64,000 bases of DNA from Sepioteuthis lessoniana. Lineage: Eukaryota; Mollusca; Cephalopoda; Myopsida; Loliginidae. Positions 41,576 through 52,000 of the stretch are shown here, in pieces. The DNA is taken from positions 108,687 to 172,686 of the forward strand of contig CAUZXS010002445.1 in assembly GCA_963585895.1 (NCBI GenBank). Reading direction: 5' to 3'. The notes beneath the pieces were generated by a model that made no database searches, was not told the DNA's origin, and worked only from the letters and a program-made list of their open reading frames with translations. Made by a program: the position numbers and the translations under genes. Position 1 is the first letter of the stretch. The number at the start of each line of letters is the position of its first letter.

Positions 41576-42384
41576 TTGATTTCGTAGAAAATTAACCTTT
41601 CATTAAAAAAAAAAAAAATTGTTAGAGGTTTTCTTATTTATGGGCGATACTGTAATACTTATTTATATTCATTTTGATTTTATAATGTTTAACTAGAGAA
41701 AATAAAACCCCGTTATGATTCGGTTTAGAAGAAAATTGAAAGTAATATTTAATATGCATTTTGATTATGTTTAACTGGAACCCACGAAGAAAGACAATTT
41801 ATCAGGCGAAAATTATCGCACAACAAATGGAATCGGTTCTTAAGGACAACTTTCTGACTTCTTTTACGAAGAATTTTAGTCAAATATTCTCTTGTACTTT
41901 TTTCCCACCATTTTTGTTCGATAAATCTCAGAAACTTGAGTTAGGCGTAACGCCTTTCTCATTGGATTCTGTTTAAATCTAGGTTTTAATTTCGACCTCT
42001 TGAAATAAACAGTCATTGCTTCCTTTCACCTTTTAAAAAAATCCGTACTTTTCTAATTGTTTCCAGATATAAACTTCTGGGTTCATGCTACGGATCAAGT
42101 TAGTTTATTTAATGCTTGTTAAAAAAAAGAAATATATATATATATAAAAAAGAAAAACTAAAACAAATAAACAAAAAAAAAAACCCCGTTTTTATTGGCA
42201 TTATATCCCTTATTTTCTACATAAGTATACAGTGAATGTTAAAGACAGCAAATTGATTAAAATCAAATTGCTTTCACATCATATTAATCCGCTCGCTAGG
42301 ACTTAAAAGACCTATTTCCTTTAAGTACCAATGAATAATATTTTAATGAAAGAATTCATTCAGCAGTTAAACTTCTTGTTTTTG
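41576..42384. other. No recognised feature
   Basis: AT-rich, with A runs and a short TA tract at 42131-42146. Confidence 0.4.
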
Positions 42385-42524
42385 CTTATATACACGACGT
42401 TTCGGCTCTCTTCAGGTGTAATATTCTCATCCGAAAGGAATGAGAATTTCCTTCTGATTCTTTAGAAAAATACTTTGAAGTGTAAGACAAAACGGAATCA
42501 GGGTTTATACATCAATTTTATAAA

Positions 42525-42740
42525 GTGTTGGGCTCTCTTTATCTCTGTCTTTCTCATCATCGTCTTCAAGTCACTCTGCTTGTGCAGATTTCTCTGACTC
42601 TCTCTCCATTCGTCCCGATCATCCATCGCTCCCAGCCAGTCTTTCAGACTACATCCTGTGTTCGCACAGAGTCGTTGTTGGTAAGTTATTATTGGTCTGC
42701 CAACACTGGCACGTTCATATGAAGGGGTATCAGCCATCGA
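42525..42740 (-). mobile_element. RTE-like LINE, C-terminal fragment
   Basis: Minus: SYERASVGRPIITYQQRLCA, NTGCSLKDWLGAMDDRDEW, RESQRNLHKQ, matching the C-terminal end of the family. Upstream, 42385-42420 has CCTGAAGAGAGCCGAAACGT on minus, a hammerhead-like relic. Confidence 0.75.
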
Positions 42741-42784
42741 AAAATTACCATGACACTCTCTATCTTTCCCGTTAACGTATATGT

Positions 42785-42885
42785 TAAAAGTTATACGTAA
42801 AAATTCCCATCATTAACGCAGAGAATCACGATGGCTCTAGTGTAAGATATTCGACTGATGTAAAGTCAGCTGGGTTTCGATCCCA

Positions 42886-42920
<35 letters not shown>
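42785..42920 (+). mobile_element. Family G head, then (TA)n
   Basis: GATGGCTCTAGTGTAAGATA, TTCGACTGATGTAAAGTCAG, B box GGGTTTCGATCCC. The ribozyme part is missing; a (TA)n tract (42890-42917) follows and then a complete G copy, giving a dimer-like layout. Confidence 0.6.
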
Positions 42921-42921
<1 letters not shown>

Positions 42922-43090
42922 ATGTAAAAATTTCTTCGCTTACATTGAGGATGTTGATGGCTCTATGGTAAGATATCCGACTGGCGTAAAGTCAGCATTT
43001 CGATCCCACCTGGAATCATTTCGCGTGTCTAGCCATACTGAAGAGGTGTGATACAACGAAACAGTCTCTCTGTGGATGATAAAACATAAA
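42921..43090 (+). mobile_element. Family G element: tRNA-like head plus hammerhead
   Basis: Upstream piece GTAAAAATTTCTTCGC shared with the copy before it, head GATGGCTCTATGGTAAGATA, ACTGGCGTAAAGTCAG, B box TTTCGATCCC, then linker and ribozyme. No coding sequence. Confidence 0.72.
43033..43075 (+). ncRNA. Type I hammerhead ribozyme (family G)
   Basis: CCATA (stem I strand), CTGAAGA (43038-43044), stem II GGTGT-GAT-ACAAC with one mismatch, GAAA (43058-43061), C-AGTCT, then CTC at the cleavage position (GTC in the copy at 31.8 kb) and TGTGG, pairing with CCATA. Core matches the CUGANGA / GAAA consensus; stem III is weakened by one change. Confidence 0.62.
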
Positions 43091-43259
43091 CACACACACT
43101 GACATATATTTGCTTGGTTGATAAATTTTACCGGCATGTCAACTTGTTTGGGCTTATCTTATGCCTTGAGGTAATGTACACTGAACATCTATATTTACAA
43201 CTATGTAATTGACTATTTTTGTAACGTAATTGAACGACTCATATAAAATTGAATAAGTG

Positions 43260-43770
43260 AATGAATAAATAATTAAAGCAGACATTCATGGTAATTAAAA
43301 ACTGCTTGGCAAAACTCGAGGTCCGAAATTCTTTTACGCATGCGTAGAAGCGAGACAAAGTGGATGTCCCTCCTGCCGACACTGGGCGGAAGTGAGGGGA
43401 TGACTAGTGGCCTTTCAGGAATTGTCAGTGAGAAGCGATTAGGTAAAGACCTCAGTAGATAACGAGCCACAAAAATGTAAGAAGAAATTTTACGTGCTCC
43501 AAGCTGGGGGTGCGCACCAAAGGGGGCGTTAGACCAGTGAACTAGCGTGTTAGAACCAGGAAACAATTCAAGGTCTGTGTCTGTTCTCTCTTTCCCACTA
43601 TGATATGTTGTTTATTTTTGTCTAGTTGACTGTTGTCTCATGTTTATATACCCTTTCTTTCTCCCGGTGACTACCTACAAGTTGAGGTAGTCAATAAACC
43701 TTTGAGTAATTTAAAAAGGTTTTGCGTTCGTCCACTTGTTATCATAGCGGGGTCACAACGGGCTCGAAAT
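43260..43770 (+). mobile_element. Possible solo LTR fossil
   Basis: GC-richer block with a polyadenylation-like AATAAA near 43693, then AAAAAGGTTTTGCGTTCG and a GGGGTCACAACGGGC segment that could be a primer-site flank. No retroviral genes nearby. If correct it is a lone, broken LTR of unknown family; ending style resembles 5690-6090. Confidence 0.35.
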
Positions 43771-43979
43771 ATCTCTTTAGTACCACAATGATACATTTTA
43801 ACGATATGATTGTGATTTGTCCTTTTCTAGATTTTTTTGAAGGCTGGTCTCCATTCTTGTATGAAGGAATCTATTAGTTTTTGGTTTCAAGTTAGTCTAG
43901 GGAATCTTGGATTTGTCGGGGGCCAAATGTAAAGCCGTTTTGTCAGCGTATGTATATATATTCGAATAGATGAATTTTT
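43771..43979. other. No recognised feature
   Basis: Short unassigned stretch between the LTR-like block and the F element. Confidence 0.35.
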
Positions 43980-44211
43980 ATTGAATTAATTCAGCATGAC
44001 TAGTTAATTTGGCAACGCTTACGTGTGACATGGATCGGCGGCCCAGTGGTAGAGTTTCGGCTTCTACAATCTGTGGTTGTCGGTTCGATCTCCAGTGGTG
44101 CAGATCACGGTATGCCCTGCTGATGAGACCTAATAAGGTCGAAACAGCTGTTCAGTGTTTCGAATGTCGCATGTTGGTGTTTGCCGAATTTTCTAGTCAT
44201 GGTAATTCAAT
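43980..44211 (+). mobile_element. Family F element with terminal inverted repeats, tRNA-like head and hammerhead
   Basis: Ends are inverted: ATTGAATTA and CATGACTAG at 43980-44003, CTAGTCATGGTAATTCAAT at 44193-44211. Between them: A-box-like GCCCAGTGGTAGAG, B box GGTTCGATCTCC (44082), then the ribozyme at 44114-44158. The layout resembles the known schistosome Sm-alpha SINE, a Pol III unit carrying a hammerhead, but the sequence is not one I recognise. Whole length about 232 bp, no protein. Confidence 0.8.
44114..44158 (+). ncRNA. Type I hammerhead ribozyme, intact core
   Basis: CTGATGA at 44120-44126, stem II GACC-TAATAA-GGTC (44127-44140) perfect, GAAA at 44141-44144, stem III AC-AGCT-GT (44144-44151), cleavage expected after 44152 (GUU triplet, an allowed NUH), then CAGTGT (44153-44158) pairing with GCCCTG (44114-44119) as stem I with one mismatch. 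All conserved core positions are present. In a transcript it would self-cleave at this point, as known for the class; activity is untested. Confidence 0.85.
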
Positions 44212-44299
44212 AATATATATATATATATATGATGTGTATAAAAAAATCGTTTTTTCATGTATACAATAAATTAAAAAATTATCACAATGCCACAATATA

Positions 44300-44875
44300 T
44301 TTTTTTTATTTAGTTTAGACACTAAATTCAAAAACTGTGCATACCCTTATTACATATAGCTTACACTTATATTGAGTAAATCATTTTCTGAACACAGTAT
44401 TACAATATTACAATCAGATACAAGCAATACTATTTTAGATTTTTGTATTACAGACCATTTTAGTGGGACTTTTGAAATTTAGAGTCCTTGCATAGCTTGT
44501 CAATATCAACTTTGACAGAAGTGGTAGCCACCCTTAACTGACAGGTCAAATGTTCATCAGACTGCTGATTTCTATATCTGGTTTTGGTGAGCATAATTTT
44601 GGAGAAAAATTGCTCAGAGCAGTAGGTGCTATCAACGATGGAGGTCATTCTTTTTGCATGACTGGACAAATTGGGAAACATTTTACACACATAGTTTGTA
44701 AAAGTCTACCAAACTGTTTTCAGACTATTTCCTCTTGATGTCCATTTCTGCTTGCACTTCAATGAGTTTCATTTGGAAAAAGATTTTGGGAAAAAATCAG
44801 TGATGGTGAGGGCTACACTAAATGGCTTGGTGGGTTGGATTGTGGCCCGCGGGCTGCCTGTTGCACACACCTGAT
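44300..44875 (-). mobile_element. hAT transposon remnant, internally deleted
   Basis: Minus strand encodes MFPNLSSHAKRMTSIVDSTY, CSEQFFSKIMLTKTRYRNQQ and SDEHLTCQLRVATTS: the C-terminal dimerisation (hATC) region of a hAT transposase, like the ZBED5/GTF2IRD2-related group. At the 5-prime side a terminal-inverted-repeat-like end, CAGGTGTGTGCAACAGG (minus, near 44870), is followed by GGCCCGCGGG-type sequence usual for such elements. DNA-binding and catalytic parts are deleted. Confidence 0.75.
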
Positions 44876-44976
44876 CTAAAGCTTCAGGAAAATATATCTG
44901 CCTAAGCTGAATCTCTCCTGAATAGCCTTAAGCAGGGAGTACGAGGCATTGGCCTCTCCGTGAACAGACATAGTTC

Positions 44977-45285
44977 ATGAGATTTAAACTAGAATATGCC
45001 ATCTCCACTCAAAATGGCAGGCGTCTAAAATTAGTAGACAAGTTCCTATTCCTCGACAGCAATATCTCATCTCCTGAAAGTGATGTCAATATACGTTTAA
45101 TGAAGGCGTGGACTGCTATAGACTGGTTATTGATCATATGGAAGTCTGATATATCTGATATGATTAAACTGGATTTATTTCAAGTTGTGGTTGTGTCAGT
45201 ATTACTGTATGGATGCGCCACACGAACGCTAACCAAATGCATGAAGAAAAAAGCTCGATGGGAACTACACAAGAATGCTCTGTGT
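44977..45285 (+). mobile_element. RTE-like LINE, internal fragment
   Basis: Encodes KLVDKFLFLDSNISSPESDV, NIRLMKAWTAIDWLLIIWKS and LLYGCATRTLTKCMKKKARW, colinear with 22560-22810. It lacks the LINE 3-prime end; GT/TA simple sequence follows. Diverged subfamily. Confidence 0.82.
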
Positions 45286-45311
45286 GTGTGTGTATACATA
45301 TATATGTAAGT

Positions 45312-45570
45312 AAGTTGGCTGACTGTCGTCAAGGATGACCCGAAGGCTCCCTTTTAAATAGCTACTACACTGAGATGTTGGGGAGGATACAATACCTTTT
45401 CCTGGATTGCTCCACTTACCCTTTATCCGAAACTTATAATGCTGAGTGTCAAGCAAGGAGGCATCAAGTACTATTTTTAGTCTTTAGTATTACTCGACAT
45501 GGGATTGAACCCTAGTCTCTCGAACTAGTGGTGAACACTCTAACCATTATACCAATGGGCCGGTCACATA
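45312..45570 (-). mobile_element. SINE family D, near full length
   Basis: Plus view: GGATGACCCGAAGGCTCCC, TGCTGAGTGTCAAGCAAGG, GGGATTGAACCC (B box), ACCATTATACCAATGGGCC (A box). Confidence 0.82.
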
Positions 45571-45605
45571 TATGAACGTGTGTGTATTTATATGTATGTG
45601 TGTGA

Positions 45606-45634
<29 letters not shown>

Positions 45635-45636
<2 letters not shown>

Positions 45637-45895
45637 CCAACCCCCTGCGCATTGGCTGAATGTGACACAAGGTCAATTTTTAAGTTGAGTTGGACTGGTT
45701 TGATTTCAGATTTTCTCTTTTAAGGTTGCCACACCAAGGTTAAAGAGCCTAGTCCACCCTGTTATTTACCTGTAGCTGGACAGAGAATAATTGGATTTAT
45801 ACCTTTCTTAACAGTATGAGCATTATATGCAATGCAGTCTCGTCTAGGATTTAAACTCTGGTCACCATGTCTATTTTGCGCAGTAGATGTAACAA
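45635..45895 (-). mobile_element. SINE family C, near full length
   Basis: Follows a TA tract (45612-45636). CAACCCCCTGCGCATTGGC, ACACAAGGTCAATTTTTAAG, central domain, then head GTCTAGGATTTAAACTCTGG. The A box is degraded. Confidence 0.75.
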
Positions 45896-45899
45896 GTAA

Positions 45900-47082
45900 A
45901 CAAGAATAATCATTTTATAAGTCATAAATTTCCACACTTTGTTAATGTCCTTTGAAAAGGCATGAATTCATCTATTTTCTCTGTGCCTGATTATAGAACT
46001 AGAAAAACCTTTTGTTAACCCTGAATGTAAATCAGTTGTAAAATCGTTAAACCATAAAAGAAAAAAGAACGAAACAATGGCATATTATCATATATATATA
46101 TATAATCTCTTATGTCACTTCCTGCTAATAGTAGAGGTTTCGAGTAAATATCCATTTGATCTTATTTTTGTTGCTTTATCACAATTCTGCGATCGTCAAA
46201 GCATGATCGTTAAGTATGAGTTCTAATCAGAAATAAAGCATAAGCTTCCGGTGAGATTCGAACTCATATCCCCCCTGACAATTATACATCTTAGAAATTC
46301 GAATATTATTAAGGATACCTTGGCTTTGTTCAAATACGCAATTGTGAACACACAGCAAGTACCAAAACCACTTCAATGAGTCTGGAAGACTATTTAGCAG
46401 CCAACCAATCCTGACTCTCACGCTTCAAACTGATTCTGATATGATTCGCTTTAAGGACACCTTTGGAAGCCATTAAGTTCGATTTCAAGTCACATCTTAT
46501 TGAGAGAATTTTCAATTAATTGCAAATAAACTAGGAACAAGTACTTTATTACTGGTTTTTAAGTTTTCTCATGGGAATATTAAAATGATTAGAATGAGCG
46601 TTGATACAGACCCCTAACTCTTATTTTTATTATAAAGTTGGAAATTCGATTGAAAATTGTTTTATTTTCTAAAGTTGTGCATTTTAACTTTGTGTGCACA
46701 CAACAATCTGGCTACGGTGTCTCATTTTTGCTGTGACACTCTAGTATATATTCCAGAAATCAGATTCTTTTAATATCAATAATGTGTTATGAGACAATCT
46801 TTTATGACATTCTACCGAGTGTTCAACTTGTCTAAAGGACAGAAAAATTGTTAATTAATTAAAAATATGATCTAATTGTATGGCTTTAACGTAGCCTGTT
46901 TTGGCCACAAAGTTGAAAATTTGAGAAAATCAGTAAGAATAACATTCATTAATAGTAATGGCTTGCCAGATGAGCTTGCTAACCAGTGCTCAATGGTGAT
47001 CCACTTGATAGATAGTGTTTCCTGGATACGACACGAAATTAGGTTCAGTATTGCCAGGTTGAGCGTTCTGGAGAATATCGAT
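45900..47082. other. No recognised gene; degraded repeats
   Basis: A possible SINE scrap near 46230-46290 on minus (GAGTTCGAATCTCACCGG) and degraded A core near 46985-47080. The rest is unassigned. Confidence 0.4.
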
Positions 47083-47745
47083 GGTTGGTTGGTTGGCTCT
47101 TAGGGTTTTATGGCATGTCAATCCATTTTTATGCAAATAGTCAGTTCTTTTTCAAACAATTCAATTTAGCATGAGTACACGGTTTAATTGTCAAAAACAT
47201 TTCTGTTTCAAGCTATTCAGTTTATTCAAACCGTTCTACTTCAGATAATTCAGCTTAGTATAAGTACAGATTTTGTTTACACAGAGTTAAATGTCAAAAC
47301 AGTTCTATATTAAACAATTCAGTTTAGAGTAAGTACAGTTTCAATGTCAAAAACAGTTCCGTTTCAAACAATTTAGTTTAGCATAAGCACGCAGTTTAAA
47401 TGAAAATACACAGTTTAATTGTGAAAAACATTTCTATTTCAAGCTATTCAGTATAGTCAGACAGTTCTAATTCAAAGAATTCAGTTTAGCATAAGTATGC
47501 AGTTTAGTTGTATTTAATCCATGGATAGGGCCGTATCAAGTGCTACCATTCCAAACCAAAGTGGACCTGGGAGCAATGGCAATGAAGGGGTGTTCCGCAT
47601 TCCCCAAAGCACTAGCATCACTGGAACCTCACCATCAGATTGTTTATTGCCATATCCAGGACACTCATTGGGGGTGGTGGTCTTACCCCTCTGCAGAAGT
47701 GTAGTCGGTGTATTCTACAGCCCCAGCCGACTGGACAAAGGGAAT
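47083..47745 (-). mobile_element. Family A element, complete
   Basis: Plus view: TTGGTTGGTTGGCTC, tail, a body of at least seven TTCTATTTCAAGCTATTCAG-type units, core, and head ATTCTACAGCCCCAGCCGAC ending at TGGAC. Confidence 0.82.
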
Positions 47746-47864
47746 GTCGAGATCCACAGTTGTAATAATTGTTATTGTCCTATCTATTGGTCAACTTTAT
47801 TTGTTTCAGAAAATGATTGAAAGGATTTTGAACCCCATTTGTACTTAAAACATGGATATTTGTA

Positions 47865-48615
47865 TTTATTCGGCCTCTCCGTAATGAGTAGGATGTGACA
47901 CAATGTCAATTTTTGAACGGAATAAAACTGGTTTGAGTTTTCCTTCTCCTAAACTGCTGGTCAAACTCTAGAGCTCTGATTACTTGTAGAGTAGCTCCTT
48001 TGTTTTTATCACTCCCAGGTCCACTTAAAACCTTGAGGAGTATTATCTATTTGGGTCCCATCTGTAGCTCAACTAGATCTGCTTGAGAAATGTTTAAAAG
48101 CATTTTGAACTATATTTGTTCTTCGACAAACTCTGGAGCTCTGATTAACTGTAGAGTAATTCTTTTGTTGTTATGACTCCCAGGTCTACTCTGAACCTTG
48201 AGTTGTATCTGTTTGGGTCTCATCTGTTGGTAAACTAAATCTCCTTGATATAATGTTTAAAAGCATTTTGAACTACATTCATTTTTCGACAAACTCTGGA
48301 GCTCTGATTACTTGTAGAGTAACTCCTTTGTTGTTATGACTCCCAGGTCCACTCTGAAACTTGAGGAGGAGTATCTGTTTGGTTCCCATTTGTATGTCAA
48401 CTAGATCTGCTTGAGATAATGTTTAAAAGCATTTTCAAAAACATTTGTTCTTCGAATATTGAAATTTCTTTTCTATTTTTTACAAAGGTTGATTAAGCAA
48501 TGCTAAAGAGTTCAGTCTGCAATACTATTTACCCATAGAAGGCTGGAGAATCGTTGGATTCGTACGTTTTCAAACGTTATTAGCATTATGCGAAATGCAA
48601 ACGGCCTCGTTCGAA
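47865..48615 (-). mobile_element. SINE family C split by a 165-bp triplication
   Basis: C tail at 47865-47960 (GTGACACAATGTCAATTTTTG ... TTCTCCTAAACTGCTGG) and C head side at 48490-48615 (TTAAGCAATGCTAAAGAG ... GCAAACGGCCTCG). Between them sit three A-related tandem units. Confidence 0.68.
47961..48455 (+). repeat. Three tandem units of about 165 bp, A-derived
   Basis: Units start CAAACTCT(A/G)GAGCTCTGAT at 47961, 48127 and 48290. Each holds a piece of A core (CTCCCAGGTCCACTCTGAA) and body (TGCTTGAGATAATGTTTAAA). Confidence 0.8.
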
Positions 48616-48619
48616 ATGC

Positions 48620-49150
48620 ACCCCCAATTGGTTGTAGCTGTAGAATACACTGACTGCATCTCTGCAAAGGGTTAACACCCCTCCCCCACCCAACGAATGT
48701 CGTGGACATGACATAAAACTATCTGATGGTAAGGCTCTAGCCTTGGAGCTTTGGGGAATATGGAGTACCTCTCCGTATCTATTGCTCCCAGGTCCACTCT
48801 GACTCGGACTGGTGGCACCTGATAGGGTCATATATATGGGTCGAATAGAACAAATTGTGTGAAACGAATGGCTTATGTTAAATTGTCACAGTTATATAGC
48901 AATACTAGAAACCATTTAACTGTGTGCAAAAAAAACTTCAGGCTTGTTTAAGAATGTTATCTACAAAATGAGTTTACAAATCATATATATTTGTATAAAT
49001 AGGATTTGGCATTAAATAACCAACAATGGTTGATATGCCATAATACCCAACCAAACCAAATCCTATATATTTAATATATATTTATAAAGAGGATTTGGCA
49101 TTAAATAACCTACAATGGTTGATATGCCATAAAACCCAACCAAACCAAAC
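48620..49150 (+). mobile_element. Family A element with duplicated tail
   Basis: Head GTAGCTGTAGAATACACTG, core, body, then two tails in tandem (GGATTTGGCATTAAATAACC at about 48991 and 49091), each ending ACCCAACCAAACCAAA. Confidence 0.78.
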
Positions 49151-49284
49151 TTGTCCGGAAAGCGAACTCGGGTGATCATGTTAATTTTCTATAGCCATTA
49201 TGCTTTTAAACATTGACATTGCAACTAAGTAGGAAGTGTTTATCTCTTTATAAGAATAAACAGGAATATGAAACCATATTCTTG

Positions 49285-49293
49285 GTGACTACT

Positions 49294-49354
<61 letters not shown>

Positions 49355-49415
49355 AAATACTGAGTTCATGGTTAAATAATCCAACAAGGGTTGAGATGTA
49401 AAACCAACCAACCAG
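49285..49415. repeat. (TA)n microsatellite and A tail scrap
   Basis: About 32 TA units (49287-49351), then a tail-like GGTTAAATAATCCAACAAGG and AAACCAACCAACC. Confidence 0.85.
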
Positions 49416-49464
49416 TTTATTGATAATTGAGCTTAGTATGACATTAGGCCACAGACACACAAAA

Positions 49465-49925
49465 AAAATTTACTTATATCAGTGAAAGAAAAGATGCGTT
49501 TCAAATAAGAATGTGGTTAGAAAGCGTAAAATATTTTCTGAGTAAGTGTATATGAGAAAGAGAGAGAGAGAGAGAGTTCTAGACATTTCTTGTATGAAAG
49601 AAAAATATATAGAAAAATAGTTATATACCAACATCATCTAGTTGGGCAGATAGCATGGATTCCCTTAGCTCTCCCTCTCGCCATTCGTCCCTATCGGCCA
49701 TCACTCTTGGCCGGTCCTCTATACAGCATCCAGTGTCCACACAGAGTTGATAAATTTAAGTTTTTGCTGGTTGGCCAATATTGGTGTGTCTGTGTACGAG
49801 TCCACTGGAGAACGTCGCTTATTGGTTCGTGGTCGTTTCTCTAGCAGTACCGAGCATGTCTTGTTCGTATTACTTGGATGGTTCGTGAGATAGGAAGCAA
49901 GTAGCCATACAGCAGTTGTTTTGTG
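49465..49925 (-). mobile_element. RTE-like LINE 3-prime end plus shared flank
   Basis: 49625-49925 on minus corresponds to the C-terminal LINE region, with frames lost (parallel to 53005). 49465-49620 (GAATGTGGTTAGAAAGCGTA, AAAATATATAGAAAAATAG) is also found beside the LINE at 53005, so the two loci share a block beyond the LINE end. Confidence 0.68.
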
Positions 49926-50117
49926 GAACCCTGTTTCCAGAAAATATGCATTTTATGATATCAAAAGCAGGCGTTGCATGTTTGTTAACCATCACTCTTC
50001 AGCAGACACATCTACCAAATAATCTCTCTTGAACTTCATTCTAATATAATAAAACTCTTTATTGCGTATTTCTATGATGTTTATATTTCTGTACCTATAG
50101 ACTCTTACTCAAATATT

Positions 50118-50350
50118 GCCGTGGCGTAGTTGATAACGGGCTGGATTGTAACATTACAATCAATGAGTTCGAACCCCAGTCGGATAATTATATTCACTTT
50201 CAAACTAATACCAGAGGGAAATGTATTAAACGCCTCCACCCCGTTCCCTTCAGCTATGGGTTAAATAGAACCACTACTATTCTTCTGCACGGATGGCTCT
50301 GGCTCTAGATAACCCACGAAGGTTGATTTGCCATTTTACAAAAAAAAAAA
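50118..50350 (+). mobile_element. SINE family B, full length
   Basis: A box CGTGGCGTAGTTG, B box GAGTTCGAACCCC, AGCTATGGGTTAAATAG, ACTACTATTCTTCTGC, tail TAGATAACCCACGAAGG, then an A run. Confidence 0.83.
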
Positions 50351-51209
50351 AAACCCAAATTAATCCAATGGCTATTTCAGATTTATTTAATTCTAAAACA
50401 TTTTATCGTAAAGCAAAGTCGGGCACCTCTTCTAGTTTTCTCAACATACAAAACTTTCATGCGAGCTGATTGCAAAGTTTATTCCATTTCCTAATTATAC
50501 TCTACGATTTTGAGGTTTAGTTCAATACTGCAAACCTTTCACAAGTGACTTTTGAATTCACCTCGCAAATGTTATGGTAAATATGTACAGAAATAACAAC
50601 TGCACACACGCATATATTTCGTGTGCACATGCGCACACAATATGGTCGTGAGGCACGTGTATTCTCATTAATTTCAGTCAAACTAGATTCAGGGCTTGTT
50701 CCGGCACACTGACAGTACAATGTCTTAGTCAGCAATAAAAGTAAATTCTTATGCAGAATATCTTGCTTATTTGTCGTGCGAGAAGGAAGAGGGGGGGATG
50801 GTCTGTAAGCGAGAGAGAGAGAGAGAGAGAAAGAGTTTCGATGTGTGTCAATTTCTGTGACGGAACGCGGCTAAATTCGTTGTTAGTCGTGGCGACATCT
50901 GTCAGTTTAATTAGAGTGGAGAACAGGACAGGCGTGTGGAGCTCTCCTGTGTTGAAGGAGCTATTTTTGCACGCAGCATTTTAGCAACAGACGTCAAAGG
51001 CTTCAAATTGTAAGGAAATATTGTTGTCAGAGGATTGAAACTTTTCCTTCCTAGCTAAAGGGTGATTATTTGATTTGGGGAAGAGTACGGTTGAAAAGAC
51101 AGGAAGAGGTGGATAAAATTTATGACAGAAAAGATGAGAAAAATCAAAGGAGAGTAGTAGTGGTAGTCGTACTACTGCTACTACAACTAATAAGTATAAT
51201 AAATGTACA
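50351..51209. other. No recognised gene; (GA)n tract
   Basis: (GA)n at 50811-50831. Small ORFs around 50750-51370 have no recognisable domains. Confidence 0.4.
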
Positions 51210-51463
51210 ACCGTCCCATTGGCATAATGGTTACAGTGTTCGCCACTGGTCCGAGACACCGGGTTTCAGTCCCAGGTTGTGTCATGAGAAAACACAAAAA
51301 ATGCCTCCTTACTTAACACTCAGAATAGTAAGGTACGGATCAAGGGTAAGTGGAGCAATCCAAGGAAAGGAGTAGCACCTTACCCCACACCTCAGTGTTG
51401 TAGCTATTGAAAAGGGAGCCCCCGGGTCCCGCTTGACTACGGTCGGCCAAAAAAAAAAAAAAA
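51210..51463 (+). mobile_element. SINE family D, full length, poly-A tail
   Basis: A box TTGGCATAATGG, B box GGGTTTCAGTCCC, ACTTAACACTCAG, GGGAGCCCCCGGGTCCCGC, GGTCGGCC, then about 14 A. The A run directly abuts LINE-X. Confidence 0.85.
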
Positions 51464-51991
51464 TAGCAAGTGCAGGTTATGTGGTAAGAAAGATGAAACG
51501 GTAAATCACATAAGTGAATGCAGCAAACTGGCGCAAAAGGAGTATATGACTAGGCATGACTGGGTGGGGAAGTCGATCCACTCGAAATTGTGCAAGAAAT
51601 TGAAAATAACTATACTACCAAATCGTATATGCCCAAACCAGAATCTATCCTAGAAAATGAGATGAATGAAATTCTCTGGGATTTCGAGATACAAACGATC
51701 ACCTAATCCTAGCAGAAGACCAGACCTTGTAAAAATTAAGAAGAAAAAAAAAAAAGAACTTGCCACCTCATGGATTTTTTGGCATTCCGGTGGACCATGG
51801 TGTAGAAATAAAATAAAGCAAAAAGATAGACCAGTACTTGAACTTTGCCAGGGAACTAAGAAAGCTGTGGAATATTCAGATGACAGTGATTAGTAATTAT
51901 CGTCGGTGCACTTGGAACGGCCCCCAAAGGATTTGAAAGAGAACTAGAATAAATGGAAATCACTAAAAGAATCGAGACTAAAATCGGCCTG
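51464..51991 (+). mobile_element. LINE-X, C-terminal region
   Basis: Encodes CRLCGKKDETVNHISECSKL with a C-x2-C-x8-H-x3-C zinc knuckle, AQKEYMTRHDWVGKSIHSKL, then after a frame change FSGISRYKRSPNPSRRPDLV, an A-rich insertion, FWHSGGPWCRNKIKQKDRPV, LELCQGTKKAVEYSDDSD and LERPPKDLKEN. This is the post-RT part of a LINE polyprotein: knuckle, then a restriction-like-domain style region. Several frame changes; dead. An A element interrupts it at 51992-52721; it resumes to about 52785. Confidence 0.72.
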
Positions 51992-52000
51992 AAGAGTCTT

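Noticed and set aside
46227-46421. tRNA-like gene on minus (GAGTTCGAATCTC)
   Set aside because: B-box-like motif only; no A box at proper distance.
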